A stretch of 64,000 nt of DNA from Pseudodesulfovibrio profundus (GCF_900217235.1 NZ_LT907975.1:2331001-2395000), one strand, 5' to 3'. Numbered from the stretch's first letter, positions 51,029 through 60,566 are shown. Translations and numbers: made by a program. Notes: generated by a model from the sequence alone, not told the origin.

Positions 51029-53938
51029 TCAGCTTGTCACAACTCTGTTTCGACCGCCTCGTTTGGCCTTGTAAAGGGCTTCATCCGCCCGGTTCAGCAC
51101 CATTTCAATGGAGCTGTCCGTTTCTTTGGCAAAAGAAACACCGATGGAAACCGTGAAGGAGATTTCCTCTCCTTTGACCGGAACTCGTACCGCGGCCAGG
51201 TCTTTGAGGAGGCGCTCGGCGACTTCGATAGCTGCATCGGCTGATGTCTCGGTGAGGACCGCGGCAAATTCTTCTCCGCCAAGGCGACCGAATATATCGG
51301 AATCGCGGAGTGAAGCCTTGGCTGTGGACGTAAAGGCAATCAACACTTCATCGCCGGCCTGGTGCCCATAGTTGTCATTGATCGATTTGAAATAATCGAT
51401 GTCGAGCATTACCACGGCGAGGGGGTGTTTGTAGCGAGCAGAGCGCTTGAGTTCATGGTTGCCCAGTTCAAAGAAGCGGCGGCGATTGTTGGCGCCTGTC
51501 AGTGCATCGGTGGTGGCCATGCGTTTCATCTCTTTTTCGAGGCGGATGCGCTCGGTGACATCGTGGATGACCGAATAGAGCAGTTGGGTGCCCTGCACCA
51601 TGATTGGCCCCGAGTAGACCTCGACATCCCGTATTTCATGATTGGCCAGGCGGTGTTGGAAAATGAAATACACGCGGCTTTCCTGCCGTGAGCGGAACAT
51701 CTCCTGGTAAATATCTTCATCCGACTGCGATGAAAGTTGGCGCATGTTCATTGTGCGCATCTGACTGACGGGATATCCGTAGAATTCACTTGCGGCCGGG
51801 TTGGCGTCCACTATCTCATCTGTCTTGGGGTCAACCAACAGCATGATGGCGTGGTTATTCTCAAAGAACGCGCGATACTGCTTTTCGCGCTCGCGCAGAA
51901 CTTTTTCAGCTTCCAGTCGTGCGGTGATGTCCCGGAACGTGCCTTCCATTGCAACAGGTTCGCCACCTTCATCTCGAACGAAGTGGGCATTGGCCTCAAG
52001 CACGATGGGGTCGCCGCTTTTATGTCGGGTTGAAAGGTGAATTCCTTGTACTCGCTCGTGCTGGGTCATGGCCTGTTTCAGCCGCTGCCGCTCGTCATCA
52101 TCGGAAAAAAGTTGTGCTATGTCATGACCTACCAGTTCATGCTCTTTGAAGCCGAGCAGATTGCAGGTTGCAGGGTTCACCATCTGGATAATGCCGTCCA
52201 TGCCGGTGACGATAAACCCTTCGACAATGGTCTCGAATATACGGCGGAATTTTTCCTCGCTTCGTCTGAGTACCTGTTCCGCTTTCTTTCGGTTGCTGAT
52301 GTCGCGGATGGTGTTGACCACTCCGAGAGGTGTGCCTTCGTCGCTGCTAATGAGGGAAACGGAATTTTCTGCGGGGAAGGATTCTCCGTTTTTACGGCGC
52401 AGGGTGAACTCGAAGTGAGCGGATTCGCCTCGCTCAAAGGCAAGTCTGGTTATTTCGCCGTACTCTTTCGACATCTCAGGGCTAACATGCAGTTCATCGA
52501 TGTGGATCCCTGTCAGTTCATCGTTGGACATCTGAAAGATTGATTCGGCTGCCGGGTTGGCGTCGAGTATGTGTCTGTCCGGCGTGAGGATGAGAACACC
52601 TTCGCCGAGGGCAACAAAGGTATTTCGCAACCAGAGTTCCTTCTCCTCCAGCGCCTCTTCCATTTTGCGGTGTTCGGTGATGTCCATGCCCGAAGATATG
52701 ACACCGATGGGGATGCCGTCGTCGTTGCGAAGCAGCCGGTTTCGCCATGTGACGATCCGGTGCTCTCCGTCTTTGGTTATCACCTGATTGGAACTCTCTT
52801 CGTCAACGTCGACCATTTCCTGCAAGATCAGGGTGAAATAGTCGCGAACAGCATCTCGCTCGTGGGCCGGGATACAGGTGTCGAACCAATCCTGCCCGAG
52901 CAATTCCGCCTTCTCGTAGCCCATGGTCGCGCAGGCGGTTCGGTTCGCCATCATCACCGAGCCGGAGGGGTCCAGGGCCAGGACGATGGTTCCGACAAAG
53001 TCTAGATAATTCTCAGCCCGATTGCGTTCCTTGCTGATTAACTGTTTGGCTTCTATTCGGGCGGTGACGTCATCCACGACAACAGTGATTCCATTGTGAC
53101 CACCGGGAGAAGCATCCACATAGGAAATGGCAATGTCGAAATGGTGTTCTTTCCCGTTTATCACGACTTCGGAATCAAAACGGCAATTCTGTTCGGGATT
53201 GAGTGAGCAGCTTGCCTGAATCGAATTGGCAAGCCACGGGATTACCTTCTGCAGTGGCACTTTCTCCGAGGCCGGTGCAGCTTGCTCCAATCCGGTGCCG
53301 GGTTGCGCATACGTCAGCGACTCAGGGATGTTTTCGTTTTCCATCAGTTTCTGAGTGGCAGGATTGATCAATTCGATTTGCAGATCACTGCTCAGTAACA
53401 GTACGGGCGAAGGAAGTCCGTTGAACAAGGAAAGGAAGCGGCTTCGCTCCTTGGTCAGCAACTGGTTGTTCTCCTGCATCCGTTGCACCCGGTCTTCTTC
53501 AGCGAAGCGAGCCCATTGGATGGAGTGCATTATCTCAAGGCCATCGAAGAAACTGCGAAAGAACGATCGAACTTTGCGTTTTTCATCCTCATCGGCAATG
53601 GAGTCGCAGATGCGCCTGCGGTATGCGCGTCGGTAGAGCCTGAGTGTTGTCAGGTAGCGGACCAGTGAAACGCCTTTGTCATAATGGGCTCGGGCAAAGA
53701 TTTCGGCAAAACGATTGACGGAGCTCACTTCGGAAGGTTCCTCGGCAGTGGCGTCGTAGTCGTAACCATAGAGTTCAAGTGTTTGAACCATGGCTTCACT
53801 TATCAGTCTGACGGACTCTCCCCAGACAGCCTCGGGGATACCGGTGTCTTGAGCATTGCCGTTCGCCTCTGCCTTGAAACGGATGTCTTCGGCGAGTTGC
53901 TGCGTATTACTAATGATGAGATTCTTGAGATGATCCAT
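51029..53938 (-). CDS. Diguanylate cyclase with RsbRD-like helical domain and multiple PAS domains
   Basis: The 969-residue cytoplasmic protein begins with a helical sensor-like domain (residues 1-150) with FAEIFARAHYDKGVSLVRYLTTLRLYRRAYRR. About five PAS domains follow (starting near 165, 310, 435, 560 and 690), several ending in PAC motifs such as GVVNTIRDISNRKKAE. The C-terminal GGDEF domain has GGEEF at 887-891 and an intact I-site RDSD five residues earlier, so it should be active and feedback-inhibited. It is the reverse of the cyclase at 816-2069, which lacks the I-site. It is probably co-regulated alone; the ribosome binding site is weak. Confidence 0.9.
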   Translation of the reverse strand: MDHLKNLIISNTQQLAEDIRFKAEANGNAQDTGIPEAVWGESVRLISEAMVQTLELYGYDYDATAEEPSEVSSVNRFAEIFARAHYDKGVSLVRYLTTLRLYRRAYRRRICDSIADEDEKRKVRSFFRSFFDGLEIMHSIQWARFAEEDRVQRMQENNQLLTKERSRFLSLFNGLPSPVLLLSSDLQIELINPATQKLMENENIPESLTYAQPGTGLEQAAPASEKVPLQKVIPWLANSIQASCSLNPEQNCRFDSEVVINGKEHHFDIAISYVDASPGGHNGITVVVDDVTARIEAKQLISKERNRAENYLDFVGTIVLALDPSGSVMMANRTACATMGYEKAELLGQDWFDTCIPAHERDAVRDYFTLILQEMVDVDEESSNQVITKDGEHRIVTWRNRLLRNDDGIPIGVISSGMDITEHRKMEEALEEKELWLRNTFVALGEGVLILTPDRHILDANPAAESIFQMSNDELTGIHIDELHVSPEMSKEYGEITRLAFERGESAHFEFTLRRKNGESFPAENSVSLISSDEGTPLGVVNTIRDISNRKKAEQVLRRSEEKFRRIFETIVEGFIVTGMDGIIQMVNPATCNLLGFKEHELVGHDIAQLFSDDDERQRLKQAMTQHERVQGIHLSTRHKSGDPIVLEANAHFVRDEGGEPVAMEGTFRDITARLEAEKVLREREKQYRAFFENNHAIMLLVDPKTDEIVDANPAASEFYGYPVSQMRTMNMRQLSSQSDEDIYQEMFRSRQESRVYFIFQHRLANHEIRDVEVYSGPIMVQGTQLLYSVIHDVTERIRLEKEMKRMATTDALTGANNRRRFFELGNHELKRSARYKHPLAVVMLDIDYFKSINDNYGHQAGDEVLIAFTSTAKASLRDSDIFGRLGGEEFAAVLTETSADAAIEVAERLLKDLAAVRVPVKGEEISFTVSIGVSFAKETDSSIEMVLNRADEALYKAKRGGRNRVVTS

Positions 53939-54238
53939 TACGGATTACTGCCTAATTGTTATTTACAAAGAGTGCATAACAAAAAGCTGGTTATGGGAAC
54001 AGCCCCAATTTGCGAGTACCGACTTTGTAACAGAATTGTGACGATTTTTTGCACAAGCTTGTGCAGAAACTTTCATTTATAAAGCTCTATACCTGACTCG
54101 ATTAGTCGGATATGCAATGATCTAAGGCCGATACTATTTGGCTTGGTTTGTGCATTGCTTAGTGCTTTTCAGGGAGTATTGTGCACTAATTCCAGACTGG
54201 ATTAGTATGAATTAGCACACATAAAAATAGGAGAAAAG
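53939..54238. promoter_or_regulatory. Promoter region of the DUF2318-ABC operon with two palindromes
   Basis: TGCACAAGCTTGTGCA at 54050-54065 is a perfect 16-bp palindrome. GTGCACTAATTC (54181-54192) and GAATTAGCACAC (54209-54220) form an inverted repeat that encloses a candidate promoter TTGTGC-N18-TAGTAT (54179-54208). The next gene starts at 54239. Regulator unknown; metal control is an inference from the downstream genes. Confidence 0.5.
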
Positions 54239-54691
54239 GTGCAGAACAGGTTAGCAACAATTTTCATGGTGTTGGCATTGGCGATTTTCTTTGCGGACAA
54301 CGCACATGCCTTGTGGGGATTTGGCAAGTATACGTCAGTCAAGGCCAGTAATGGCGTTGTCACCTTGCCCACAGCAGATGTCAACGATGGAAAGGCACAC
54401 TACTATTCGTTTGAGCAGGACGGCAGTGAGGTAAAGTTTTTCGTCCTCAAATCCAGCGATGGTGTTATCCGGGCTGCCTTTGATGCGTGTGATGTCTGCT
54501 TCCGGGAAAAGAAGGGATATGATCAGGACGGCGAGTTCATGGTCTGCAACAATTGCGGTATGCGTTTTCATTCCTCCCGCATCAACGAGGTGAAGGGTGG
54601 CTGCAATCCCTCTCCGTTGACAAGAACCTACGATAACGACGTTGTCATTTTCAAGGCAGAGGACATCATGGCAGGGCGTGGGTATTTCTAA
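54239..54691 (+). CDS. DUF2318 Fe-S-like periplasmic protein (FtrD-like)
   Basis: The 150-residue protein has a signal peptide or anchor (residues 5-24, cleavage near AHA) and a DUF2318 domain with CDVC (residues 82-85) and CNNCGMRFHSSRINEVKGGCNP. In known systems this domain accompanies iron uptake by Ftr1/P19 and is proposed to handle Fe or electrons. It starts with GTG after AGGAGAAAAG. The ABC permease gene begins on the base after its stop. Confidence 0.88.
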   Translation: MQNRLATIFMVLALAIFFADNAHALWGFGKYTSVKASNGVVTLPTADVNDGKAHYYSFEQDGSEVKFFVLKSSDGVIRAAFDACDVCFREKKGYDQDGEFMVCNNCGMRFHSSRINEVKGGCNPSPLTRTYDNDVVIFKAEDIMAGRGYF

Positions 54692-55855
54692 ATGAACATA
54701 CTGACCATCCCCCTGCGGAATACCCGTAAGAAATGGGTGAAGACCGTCCTGCTGTTATTGGTCTTCACTCTCGGAGTCACGTCCATTGTCTCGCTCAACT
54801 ACGTGTCGAGCGTTGTTGGCGAGTCACTTGAGAAGAAGCTGACAGCCTATGGCGCTAATATCCTCGTAACGCCCAAGCGAAACACCTTGTCGGTGAGTTA
54901 TGGCGGATTCACGATGGGAGATATGGCGCTGAGTGTCTCTGATCTTCGTGAGTCCGAGGTCGTTGCAAACATCCAATCCATCAAGATGAAGGAGCGCATA
55001 GCCGTTGTTGCGCCCAAGCTGGTAGCCATGACCAAGGCCAATGACGCTGCAGTGGGTGTTGTTGGTGTTCGCTGGGAACAGGAGAAAATCCTCAAGGGCT
55101 ACTGGGCTGTCAATGGACAGTTCCCGGATGCTGCGGATGAAATCCTTGTCGGTGCAAAGGTGGCCGATACGCTCGGTGTGTCTGCCGGAGACAAGATTCA
55201 ACTGGATGGCGCTTCGGTCACGGTTGCCGGGGTTATCATGCCCACCGGCAGCGACGATGATTCGGTTGTTTTTGCCAGAATGGAGTTTGCCCAGCAGCAT
55301 TTCGGTTCGGCGGATACGGTAAGTTTTGTTGAAGTGGCCGCCTTGTGCGCCGGGTGTCCGATCGAGGAGATCGTCGCCGAACTCCAGGAAGCGCTTCCCG
55401 GCACCGAAATCCAGGCGTTACAGTCCATTGTCAAACAGCGCATGTATTCCGTCAATTTCGTCAAGCAACTCATCCTGACGGTTTCTCTGGTTATTCTCTT
55501 GATCGCCTGCTGCATGGTTGGCGTGACAATGCTCTCTTCGGTCAATGAGCGGATCAAGGAGATTGGCCTCATGCGATCCCTTGGATTTTCTCGGGCCGGA
55601 ATATTCGGCATCTTCTGTTTCGAGGCCGTGCTGATCGGTCTGTTGGCCGGAGCTTTAGGATATCTGGCCGGTTTTGCCCTGAGCCTTGAAGTGCTGGCTG
55701 CGCTGGACATAGCCAAGGGGGCGACACTGAGCTTCAGTGTGGGTGACATGGCATTGACCTGTCTGTTTATTGTAGGGGTTTCCGTGGTCTCATCGTTCTT
55801 CCCGGCCTGGAAAGCATCATCCATCGAACCGTCTGAAGCGTTGATATCACTGTAG
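54692..55855 (+). CDS. ABC transporter permease, FtsX/MacB type
   Basis: The 387-residue permease has one N-terminal membrane helix (residues 15-37), a large periplasmic domain of MacB_PCD type (40-255) and three C-terminal helices (about 260-290, 305-330, 350-375) with the FtsX signature RIKEIGLMRSLGFSRAGIF. The periplasmic domain contains a CAGCP motif (near residue 220), which could exchange metal or electrons with the DUF2318 partner. It is co-translated with the DUF2318 gene and followed by the ATPase gene after 8 bp. Confidence 0.9.
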   Translation: MNILTIPLRNTRKKWVKTVLLLLVFTLGVTSIVSLNYVSSVVGESLEKKLTAYGANILVTPKRNTLSVSYGGFTMGDMALSVSDLRESEVVANIQSIKMKERIAVVAPKLVAMTKANDAAVGVVGVRWEQEKILKGYWAVNGQFPDAADEILVGAKVADTLGVSAGDKIQLDGASVTVAGVIMPTGSDDDSVVFARMEFAQQHFGSADTVSFVEVAALCAGCPIEEIVAELQEALPGTEIQALQSIVKQRMYSVNFVKQLILTVSLVILLIACCMVGVTMLSSVNERIKEIGLMRSLGFSRAGIFGIFCFEAVLIGLLAGALGYLAGFALSLEVLAALDIAKGATLSFSVGDMALTCLFIVGVSVVSSFFPAWKASSIEPSEALISL

Positions 55856-55863
55856 GAGACACC

Positions 55864-56526
55864 ATGCTTGAAGCAAGAAACATCATCAAAACATTCCAGT
55901 CGGAAGGGGTAGAGACTCGAGCTCTGGACAGTGTTGATTTGACAGTTCAGCCGGGTGAGTTTGTCTCAATCGTCGGGCGATCCGGCTCCGGGAAAACAAC
56001 GTTTCTCAATATTCTGTCCACGCTTCTGACTCCTGATTCTGGAGAGATCCTGTACGGCGGGGAAGATGTGACCACATTCGCCGCTGACAGGTTGAACCAG
56101 TTGCGTCAAAAGGACTTCTCGGTGGTCTTCCAGTTTCACTATCTGCTGCCGTATCTATCTGCCAGGGAGAATGTCCTGCTCCCGTATATGAAAGGGCTGG
56201 CTCCGGTAAGCAATGAAATCAAGAAACGCGCGGATGCCTGTCTGGAACGGGTCGGTCTGGCCGGCAAGGGGAGTAAAATCCCTGGTCACCTTTCCGGCGG
56301 CGAACAGCAGCGTGTTGCCATCGCTCGTGCATTGGTCAAGGAATCGACTGTACTCTTCGCCGATGAGCCGACAGGTAATCTGGACAAGGCGACCGGAGAT
56401 TCCGTGATGGAGTTGCTGTCCGAGTTGAAAAATGAAGGATTGTCCGTGGTCATGGTTACTCATGACGAGGAGTATGCTGCCAAGGCCGATCGAATCGTGC
56501 ACATGGCTGACGGCCGCGTGCTGTAG
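55864..56526 (+). CDS. ABC transporter ATP-binding protein, LolD/MacB family
   Basis: The 220-residue ATPase has Walker [11 protein letters not shown] (residues 39-48), Q-loop [11 protein letters not shown], signature [15 protein letters not shown], Walker [13 protein letters not shown] and the His switch VTHDEE. It drives the FtsX-type permease encoded upstream. A strong bidirectional terminator follows ten bases after the stop. Confidence 0.94.
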   Translation: MLEARNIIKTFQSEGVETRALDSVDLTVQPGEFVSIVGRSGSGKTTFLNILSTLLTPDSGEILYGGEDVTTFAADRLNQLRQKDFSVVFQFHYLLPYLSARENVLLPYMKGLAPVSNEIKKRADACLERVGLAGKGSKIPGHLSGGEQQRVAIARALVKESTVLFADEPTGNLDKATGDSVMELLSELKNEGLSVVMVTHDEEYAAKADRIVHMADGRVL

Positions 56527-56536
56527 ATGAAATAGA

Positions 56537-56560
56537 AAAGCCGCCTGAAAGGCGGCTTTT
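56537..56560. terminator. Bidirectional terminator between the ABC operon and the solute-binding gene
   Basis: AAAAGCCGCC pairs with GGCGGCTTTT around a short TGAA-type loop, with T runs on the plus side. The stop of the minus-strand gene is only two bases away. Confidence 0.9.
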
Positions 56561-56561
56561 T

Positions 56562-57314
56562 TTATTGGTATTTTGACAATATCTGATCGAGGGTGCCGTT
56601 TTCTCGGATTGCCTGTATCTTCCTGTTCACCACCGAAAGGCAATTTTCCCAACCTGTGACGTGATTAAAGACGAACCTGAGCCACACTGATGATAGCGGC
56701 TTTTCCGCGAAGTGGAAGTCCTCTCGCGACATTGAAGGGGTTGTCTTCATAAGCCACAAAGCGGTTCGCTTGTTGATGGCGACACCGTCCACACGTCCTT
56801 GTTTGACCATACGCAATAGCAGAATATCCTTGTTGACATCATAGCGAATCGCTTTCCCCTGAAGGAACAAAGGTTCTATGACCGGATATGAATAATTGCT
56901 GATGCAGCCGATGGTCTTACCTTCCAGGCTCTCAAGCCCGGAATAAATGAGCGGCGTTCGTGCAGAGGATATAATGATACTGTCTTCACGAAGGATTGGA
57001 TCACTCCATAAAAAGCGATCTGGTTTCGGCACCCACTCTATTGCTTCCAGTCGTGTGTAAATGGGTGCTTCATTGCTCAGAAGCAGTTCTCGAGGTTTGG
57101 AATAAAGATCGACATTTCTTGTGATGGAGTCCGGCAGGACCTCCTCGAAAAGATCAACAGCAATCCCACTCGGTGCCGCGTCTGTCAAAATCTCATACGG
57201 TGCCCACCCTCTGGCGAAATAGCCGAGAGTCACAGTCCTTCCTTCAGCCATTGCCACATGTGGAGCGACCAGCATCATCAGGACAAGAAGCGGAGAAGAC
57301 AGTATTCGTATCAT
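56562..57314 (-). CDS. Periplasmic solute-binding protein, family 3 (amino-acid type)
   Basis: The 250-residue protein has a signal peptide (residues 1-24, MIRILSSPLLVLMMLVAPHVAMA). The mature part shows the family 3 pattern: VTLGYFARGWAPYEILTD, GIAVDLFEEVL, LEGKTIGCISNYSYP, RVDGVAINKRTALWLM and the C-terminal IRENGTLDQILSKYQ. No transporter genes adjoin, so it may act as an orphan or chemosensory binding protein. ATG 57314 gives a clean signal peptide; the frame is open to 57365. Confidence 0.85.
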   Translation of the reverse strand: MIRILSSPLLVLMMLVAPHVAMAEGRTVTLGYFARGWAPYEILTDAAPSGIAVDLFEEVLPDSITRNVDLYSKPRELLLSNEAPIYTRLEAIEWVPKPDRFLWSDPILREDSIIISSARTPLIYSGLESLEGKTIGCISNYSYPVIEPLFLQGKAIRYDVNKDILLLRMVKQGRVDGVAINKRTALWLMKTTPSMSREDFHFAEKPLSSVWLRFVFNHVTGWENCLSVVNRKIQAIRENGTLDQILSKYQ

Positions 57315-57469
57315 TGAATGAGGTGACCTCGTAAAGTTGGCAGACCGTATGCTAGTCGGCGTCAACGGTTGTAGATGGTTATATTATATTGCATTATGCC
57401 AGCTCCTTAAAGATGTTTTTTGCGATATTAATTGCTTGTCCTTAAGCAGGGTTAGGCATACTCTGCCGC

Positions 57470-58357
57470 ATGTTTATCAATCTGACCCCCGGCATGCGCT
57501 TCATGCTGGTAGGCACCATCCTCTTTTCCATCGGTTCGCTGCTGATCAAGCTCGCCGGTGAACATGTTCCCACCATGCAATTGTTGTTTTTGCGCGGTGT
57601 GGTCGGTGTTGTTTTGTGCTGGGTTCTTCTTCGACGATCCGGGGTCGGTTTCTTTGGCAATCGGCGGTGGTTTCTTCTCGCTCGGGGGTTGGTAGGCTTC
57701 ATTTCCTTGTTCGCAGAGTTCTATGCGCTTATCCATTTGCCTCTGGCTGATGCAACCGCCATCATTTTTACGCATCCGGCAATTGTCGCCTTGCTGGCAT
57801 GGTTTGTTCTCAAGGAACGGCTCGGTAAGTGGGGGCTTGTGGCTGTGGGGGCCAGTCTGACCGGCGTAGCCCTTGTCTGTCGGCCTAGTTTTCTTTTTGG
57901 AGTGGGCAAGGCTGATCTTGATCCTGTTGCCGTGGCTGTGGCGCTCGCAGGCGTACTGGTTACCGCGTTGGCCATCCTTGTTGTGAGGACGCTGGCGAAA
58001 ACTGAGCATCCTGCAGTCGTTATGGCATATCCCCCCTTATTGATCTGCCTGATCGGGCCTTTTTTCTCGCATGACTGGGTCATGCCGACCCCAATCGAAT
58101 GGCTGTATATCGCCGGAATCGCGATTTCGATGAATCTCGGTCAATATTTCATGACACGTGGCTACGCCATTGAATCTGCCGCACGTATCAGCGGAATCAC
58201 CTGTCTGGAAATGGTTTTTGCCGCCATGTGGGGTGTCTCATTCCTTGGTGAAATACCGGACTACTGGACGATCAGCGGCGGCACCTTGATTGTGTTGGGG
58301 ACGTTCCTGCTCGGGCGCGACAGTCTGGACGACACACCGGAAAAGTCAGTCGCATAA
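57470..58357 (+). CDS. EamA/DMT-family transporter
   Basis: The 295-residue protein has about ten membrane helices in two EamA repeats (residues 8-130 and 150-285), with GSLLIKLAGEHVPTMQLLFLRGV in the first and ITCLEMVFAAMWGVSFLGEIP in the second, both typical of drug/metabolite exporters. Substrate unknown. It stands alone between the solute-binding protein and PilZ genes. Confidence 0.9.
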   Translation: MFINLTPGMRFMLVGTILFSIGSLLIKLAGEHVPTMQLLFLRGVVGVVLCWVLLRRSGVGFFGNRRWFLLARGLVGFISLFAEFYALIHLPLADATAIIFTHPAIVALLAWFVLKERLGKWGLVAVGASLTGVALVCRPSFLFGVGKADLDPVAVAVALAGVLVTALAILVVRTLAKTEHPAVVMAYPPLLICLIGPFFSHDWVMPTPIEWLYIAGIAISMNLGQYFMTRGYAIESAARISGITCLEMVFAAMWGVSFLGEIPDYWTISGGTLIVLGTFLLGRDSLDDTPEKSVA

Positions 58358-58413
58358 CAGGTTGTGACAAGACGTTTGTGTCATTGCGGCATACGTACTG
58401 TGTGCCCTGACTT

Positions 58414-58770
58414 TCAGAACTTTTCGAATACATCCATCAATTCGTCGTCAATGGTGACCGGGTCCTGTGCATTGAGTTGAACCAGCCGGTGCAGGAAGGT
58501 GAAGCTCAGTTCGTCCATTTCCTTGAATCGCATGGCTATCTGGTTGTCGCCGGAGCGAATGATATCGCCTTCGGTGACAATCCGTACGCTGGGTGACAAG
58601 GGAATGTGTAGCTCGGCATGTGTTCCCACATGGCAGTCATCACATCCAACGAGTAAGGCTCCCTTGAGGCTGATGTCCCTGGTCTCCACCGGGATGACAA
58701 CGTCGTCCACGGTGACGTATGCTTCGAATCCCGCCTTGACGCGGGTGCTGTGTCGCTTGTTGTCGTCCAT
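58414..58770 (-). CDS. PilZ-domain c-di-GMP-binding protein
   Basis: A 118-residue protein consisting almost only of a PilZ domain: RHSTR (residues 6-10, RxxxR) and DISLKGAL (D/NxSxxG), the c-di-GMP contact motifs. It can serve as the receptor for the two GGDEF proteins in this window. I chose ATG 58770, eight bases after AAGGAG, over GTG 58779, which overlaps that site. Confidence 0.9.
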   Translation of the reverse strand: MDDNKRHSTRVKAGFEAYVTVDDVVIPVETRDISLKGALLVGCDDCHVGTHAELHIPLSPSVRIVTEGDIIRSGDNQIAMRFKEMDELSFTFLHRLVQLNAQDPVTIDDELMDVFEKF

Positions 58771-58938
58771 GATGATCACTCCTTAACCCTTGTATAACAT
58801 ATTTTGGACGGTGAGCAAAAGACCTGCTTGCTGAAGAGTGGCGGTCAGGAGGCGCGATGTTGTTTGTGAGCCGTCCTGAAATAGGTTGACGGTTTTTGAA
58901 GGTTTCAATCAGGCTGTGGGGCTAGGGTGTGTCGACAA

Positions 58939-59346
58939 TCACTTCAGCCACAGCCACATTGCTCCTACGTACACGAAAGCAAGATAGGACGTCGCCAGCT
59001 TGTCGTATCGTGTTGCAATCCTTCGAAACTGTTTTAAATTTCCAAACATACACTCTATAGCACTTCGCTCCTTATAGAGATGTTTGTCATATGTTCGCCT
59101 TGTCTTTCTGTGAGAGCGAGGAGGGACAACCGGATTGGCATTCATGGCTTCAATTGCCATTACAATTTCATCTGAATCATAGCCCTTATCAGCAAGGACA
59201 TGCTCGGCAGCCTGTCCTTCAATAAGCGGAATCGCCATACTGCAATCCGCTGTATTTCCAGGTGTTAATATGAATTTAGTTGGACATCCGAGAGCATCTG
59301 TGGCAGCATGGACTTTCGTTGAAAACCCTCCTCTAGATTTCCCCAC
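58939..59346 (-). CDS. IS5/IS427-group transposase, second frame (orfB)
   Basis: A 135-residue frame with the catalytic half of the transposase: GGFSTKVHAATDALGCP, VLADKGYDSDEIV (second Asp), and YKERSAIECMFGNLKQFRRIATRYDK with the catalytic Glu. It overlaps orfA by 14 bases in the +1 (or -2) frame, so a fusion product is expected through frameshifting, as in this IS group. Confidence 0.9.
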   Translation of the reverse strand: MGKSRGGFSTKVHAATDALGCPTKFILTPGNTADCSMAIPLIEGQAAEHVLADKGYDSDEIVMAIEAMNANPVVPPRSHRKTRRTYDKHLYKERSAIECMFGNLKQFRRIATRYDKLATSYLAFVYVGAMWLWLK

Positions 59347-59692
59347 CGACTGCTGGAGGTGCCCCCTTTCCGCCAGCCGAATGCTGATGAGCTCGCACTA
59401 TTGTGCTGTCAATCATGAGCCATTCAGTATCAGCGTCTACCGCAAGCGTGTTGAAGATCATTTGCCATACACCTTTCTTGGCCCAGCGGATAAATCTCTT
59501 ATGGACCGAAGACCACTTGCCATAGCTTTCTGGCAAATCTCGCCAAGGCGCCCCTGTCTTGCCAATCCACATGACTGCATCAATGAATAGCCTGTTATCT
59601 TTTGCAGTTACACCGCAGTCACTTTGTTTTCCTGGAAGATATTCTTTGATTTTATCCCACTGATCGTCGCGTAGAGCGTGTCTTTTTTGCAC
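59333..59692 (-). CDS. IS5/IS427-group transposase, first frame (orfA)
   Basis: A 119-residue frame starting at GTG 59692, preceded by AGGAGG. It has the N-terminal transposase domain (LRDDQWDKIKEYLPG, VMWIGKTGAPWRDLPESYGKW) and the first catalytic Asp in MIDSTIVRAHQHS. It ends at a TAG inside the orfB overlap. Together with orfB this gives a complete transposase. Confidence 0.9.
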   Translation of the reverse strand: MQKRHALRDDQWDKIKEYLPGKQSDCGVTAKDNRLFIDAVMWIGKTGAPWRDLPESYGKWSSVHKRFIRWAKKGVWQMIFNTLAVDADTEWLMIDSTIVRAHQHSAGGKGAPPAVGGEI

Positions 59693-59724
59693 TGCCAACC
59701 TCCTGCCAAGAAGTATAGCAAATC

Positions 59725-60564
59725 TCAGAATGATTGTCGACACGCCCTAGCCCCACAGCCTGATTCGTGTACATCGTTTGGCGTTCTCATTCCTAGGCTG
59801 AGATGTGGCCGTTGTGAATTGTATATCTCAACGGATTCCCTCACCAGGGTATTGAGCTCTGCAAAGTCGTTGCATTTGGTGACCATGAACTCTTGCTTCA
59901 GAATTCCATTCATCCGTTCCGCCAAGGCATTTTGATAGCAGTCATAGCCATCTGTCATGGAAGGAACCATGCCGGATTCCTGGAGTTTTCTCTGGTAGAC
60001 CGAAGAAGCGTATTGGAGTCCTCGATCTGAATGGTGAATTGTATTCACCCTCCTTCGCTTGTTTTCAACTGCCGCGTCCAGCGCTTTGGTTGTGCTTTCC
60101 GCACTGAGATCCCGGCTCACGTTGTATCCCATTATCTTCCGGCTGAATGCATCTGTCACCAGCGACAGATAGCATGTTTGCTCACGTGTATTCACGTAGG
60201 TAATGTCGCTTACGAACACCTGCTCAGGACATCTCGGTTGAACATCTTTCAACAAGTTGGGATGCTTTTTTAGCCAATGCTTCGAGTTGGTTGTCTTTGT
60301 ATAGTTTTTCCGTCGCTTGATGAGCATATGCTCTCGCCGCAGCAGGGAAAACAACCCATCACGTCCGAGCCTGATTCCCTTTGCGGAAAATGCGTCCTTC
60401 AACAGGTGGTACAGCTTTCGAGTCCCAAGGCGGGGCATCCTGGTCCGCACGTTCAGGACCATGGCCTTTGCCTCCTGATACATGGCTTCCCGTGCATCAT
60501 GGCGCTTTTCAGCCTGATACACGGACTGCCGACTGACCCCGAGCTGCCTGCAACAAGCAGACAA
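59725..60564 (-). CDS. IS3-family transposase OrfB, C-terminus altered by IS5 insertion
   Basis: A 279-residue integrase-like protein with an N-terminal helical region and the DDE core: VFVSDITYV, HHSDRGLQYAS, and ALAERMNGILKQE, then the IS3 ending IYNSQRPHLSLGMRTP. The last codons are read from the nested IS5 element (RACRQSF); without the insertion the frame would end SPTA and TGA. Only about four residues were exchanged, so activity may survive. It lies in the -1 frame relative to orfA, as is usual for IS3. Confidence 0.92.
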   Translation of the reverse strand: MSACCRQLGVSRQSVYQAEKRHDAREAMYQEAKAMVLNVRTRMPRLGTRKLYHLLKDAFSAKGIRLGRDGLFSLLRREHMLIKRRKNYTKTTNSKHWLKKHPNLLKDVQPRCPEQVFVSDITYVNTREQTCYLSLVTDAFSRKIMGYNVSRDLSAESTTKALDAAVENKRRRVNTIHHSDRGLQYASSVYQRKLQESGMVPSMTDGYDCYQNALAERMNGILKQEFMVTKCNDFAELNTLVRESVEIYNSQRPHLSLGMRTPNDVHESGCGARACRQSF

Positions 60565-60566
60565 GC

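Larger units (their letters stand above)
58926..59746 (-). mobile_element. IS5-family (IS427-like) insertion sequence, 821 bp, nested in IS3
   Basis: Inverted ends GGTGTGTCGACAATCA and GGCGTGTCGACAATCA (one mismatch) bound the element. CTAG duplicates flank it (58922-58925 and 59747-59750), the expected YTAR-type IS5 target. Removal restores a 34-bp perfect palindrome, AATCAGGCTGTGGGG-CTAG plus its complement. It encodes two overlapping frames. Confidence 0.94.
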
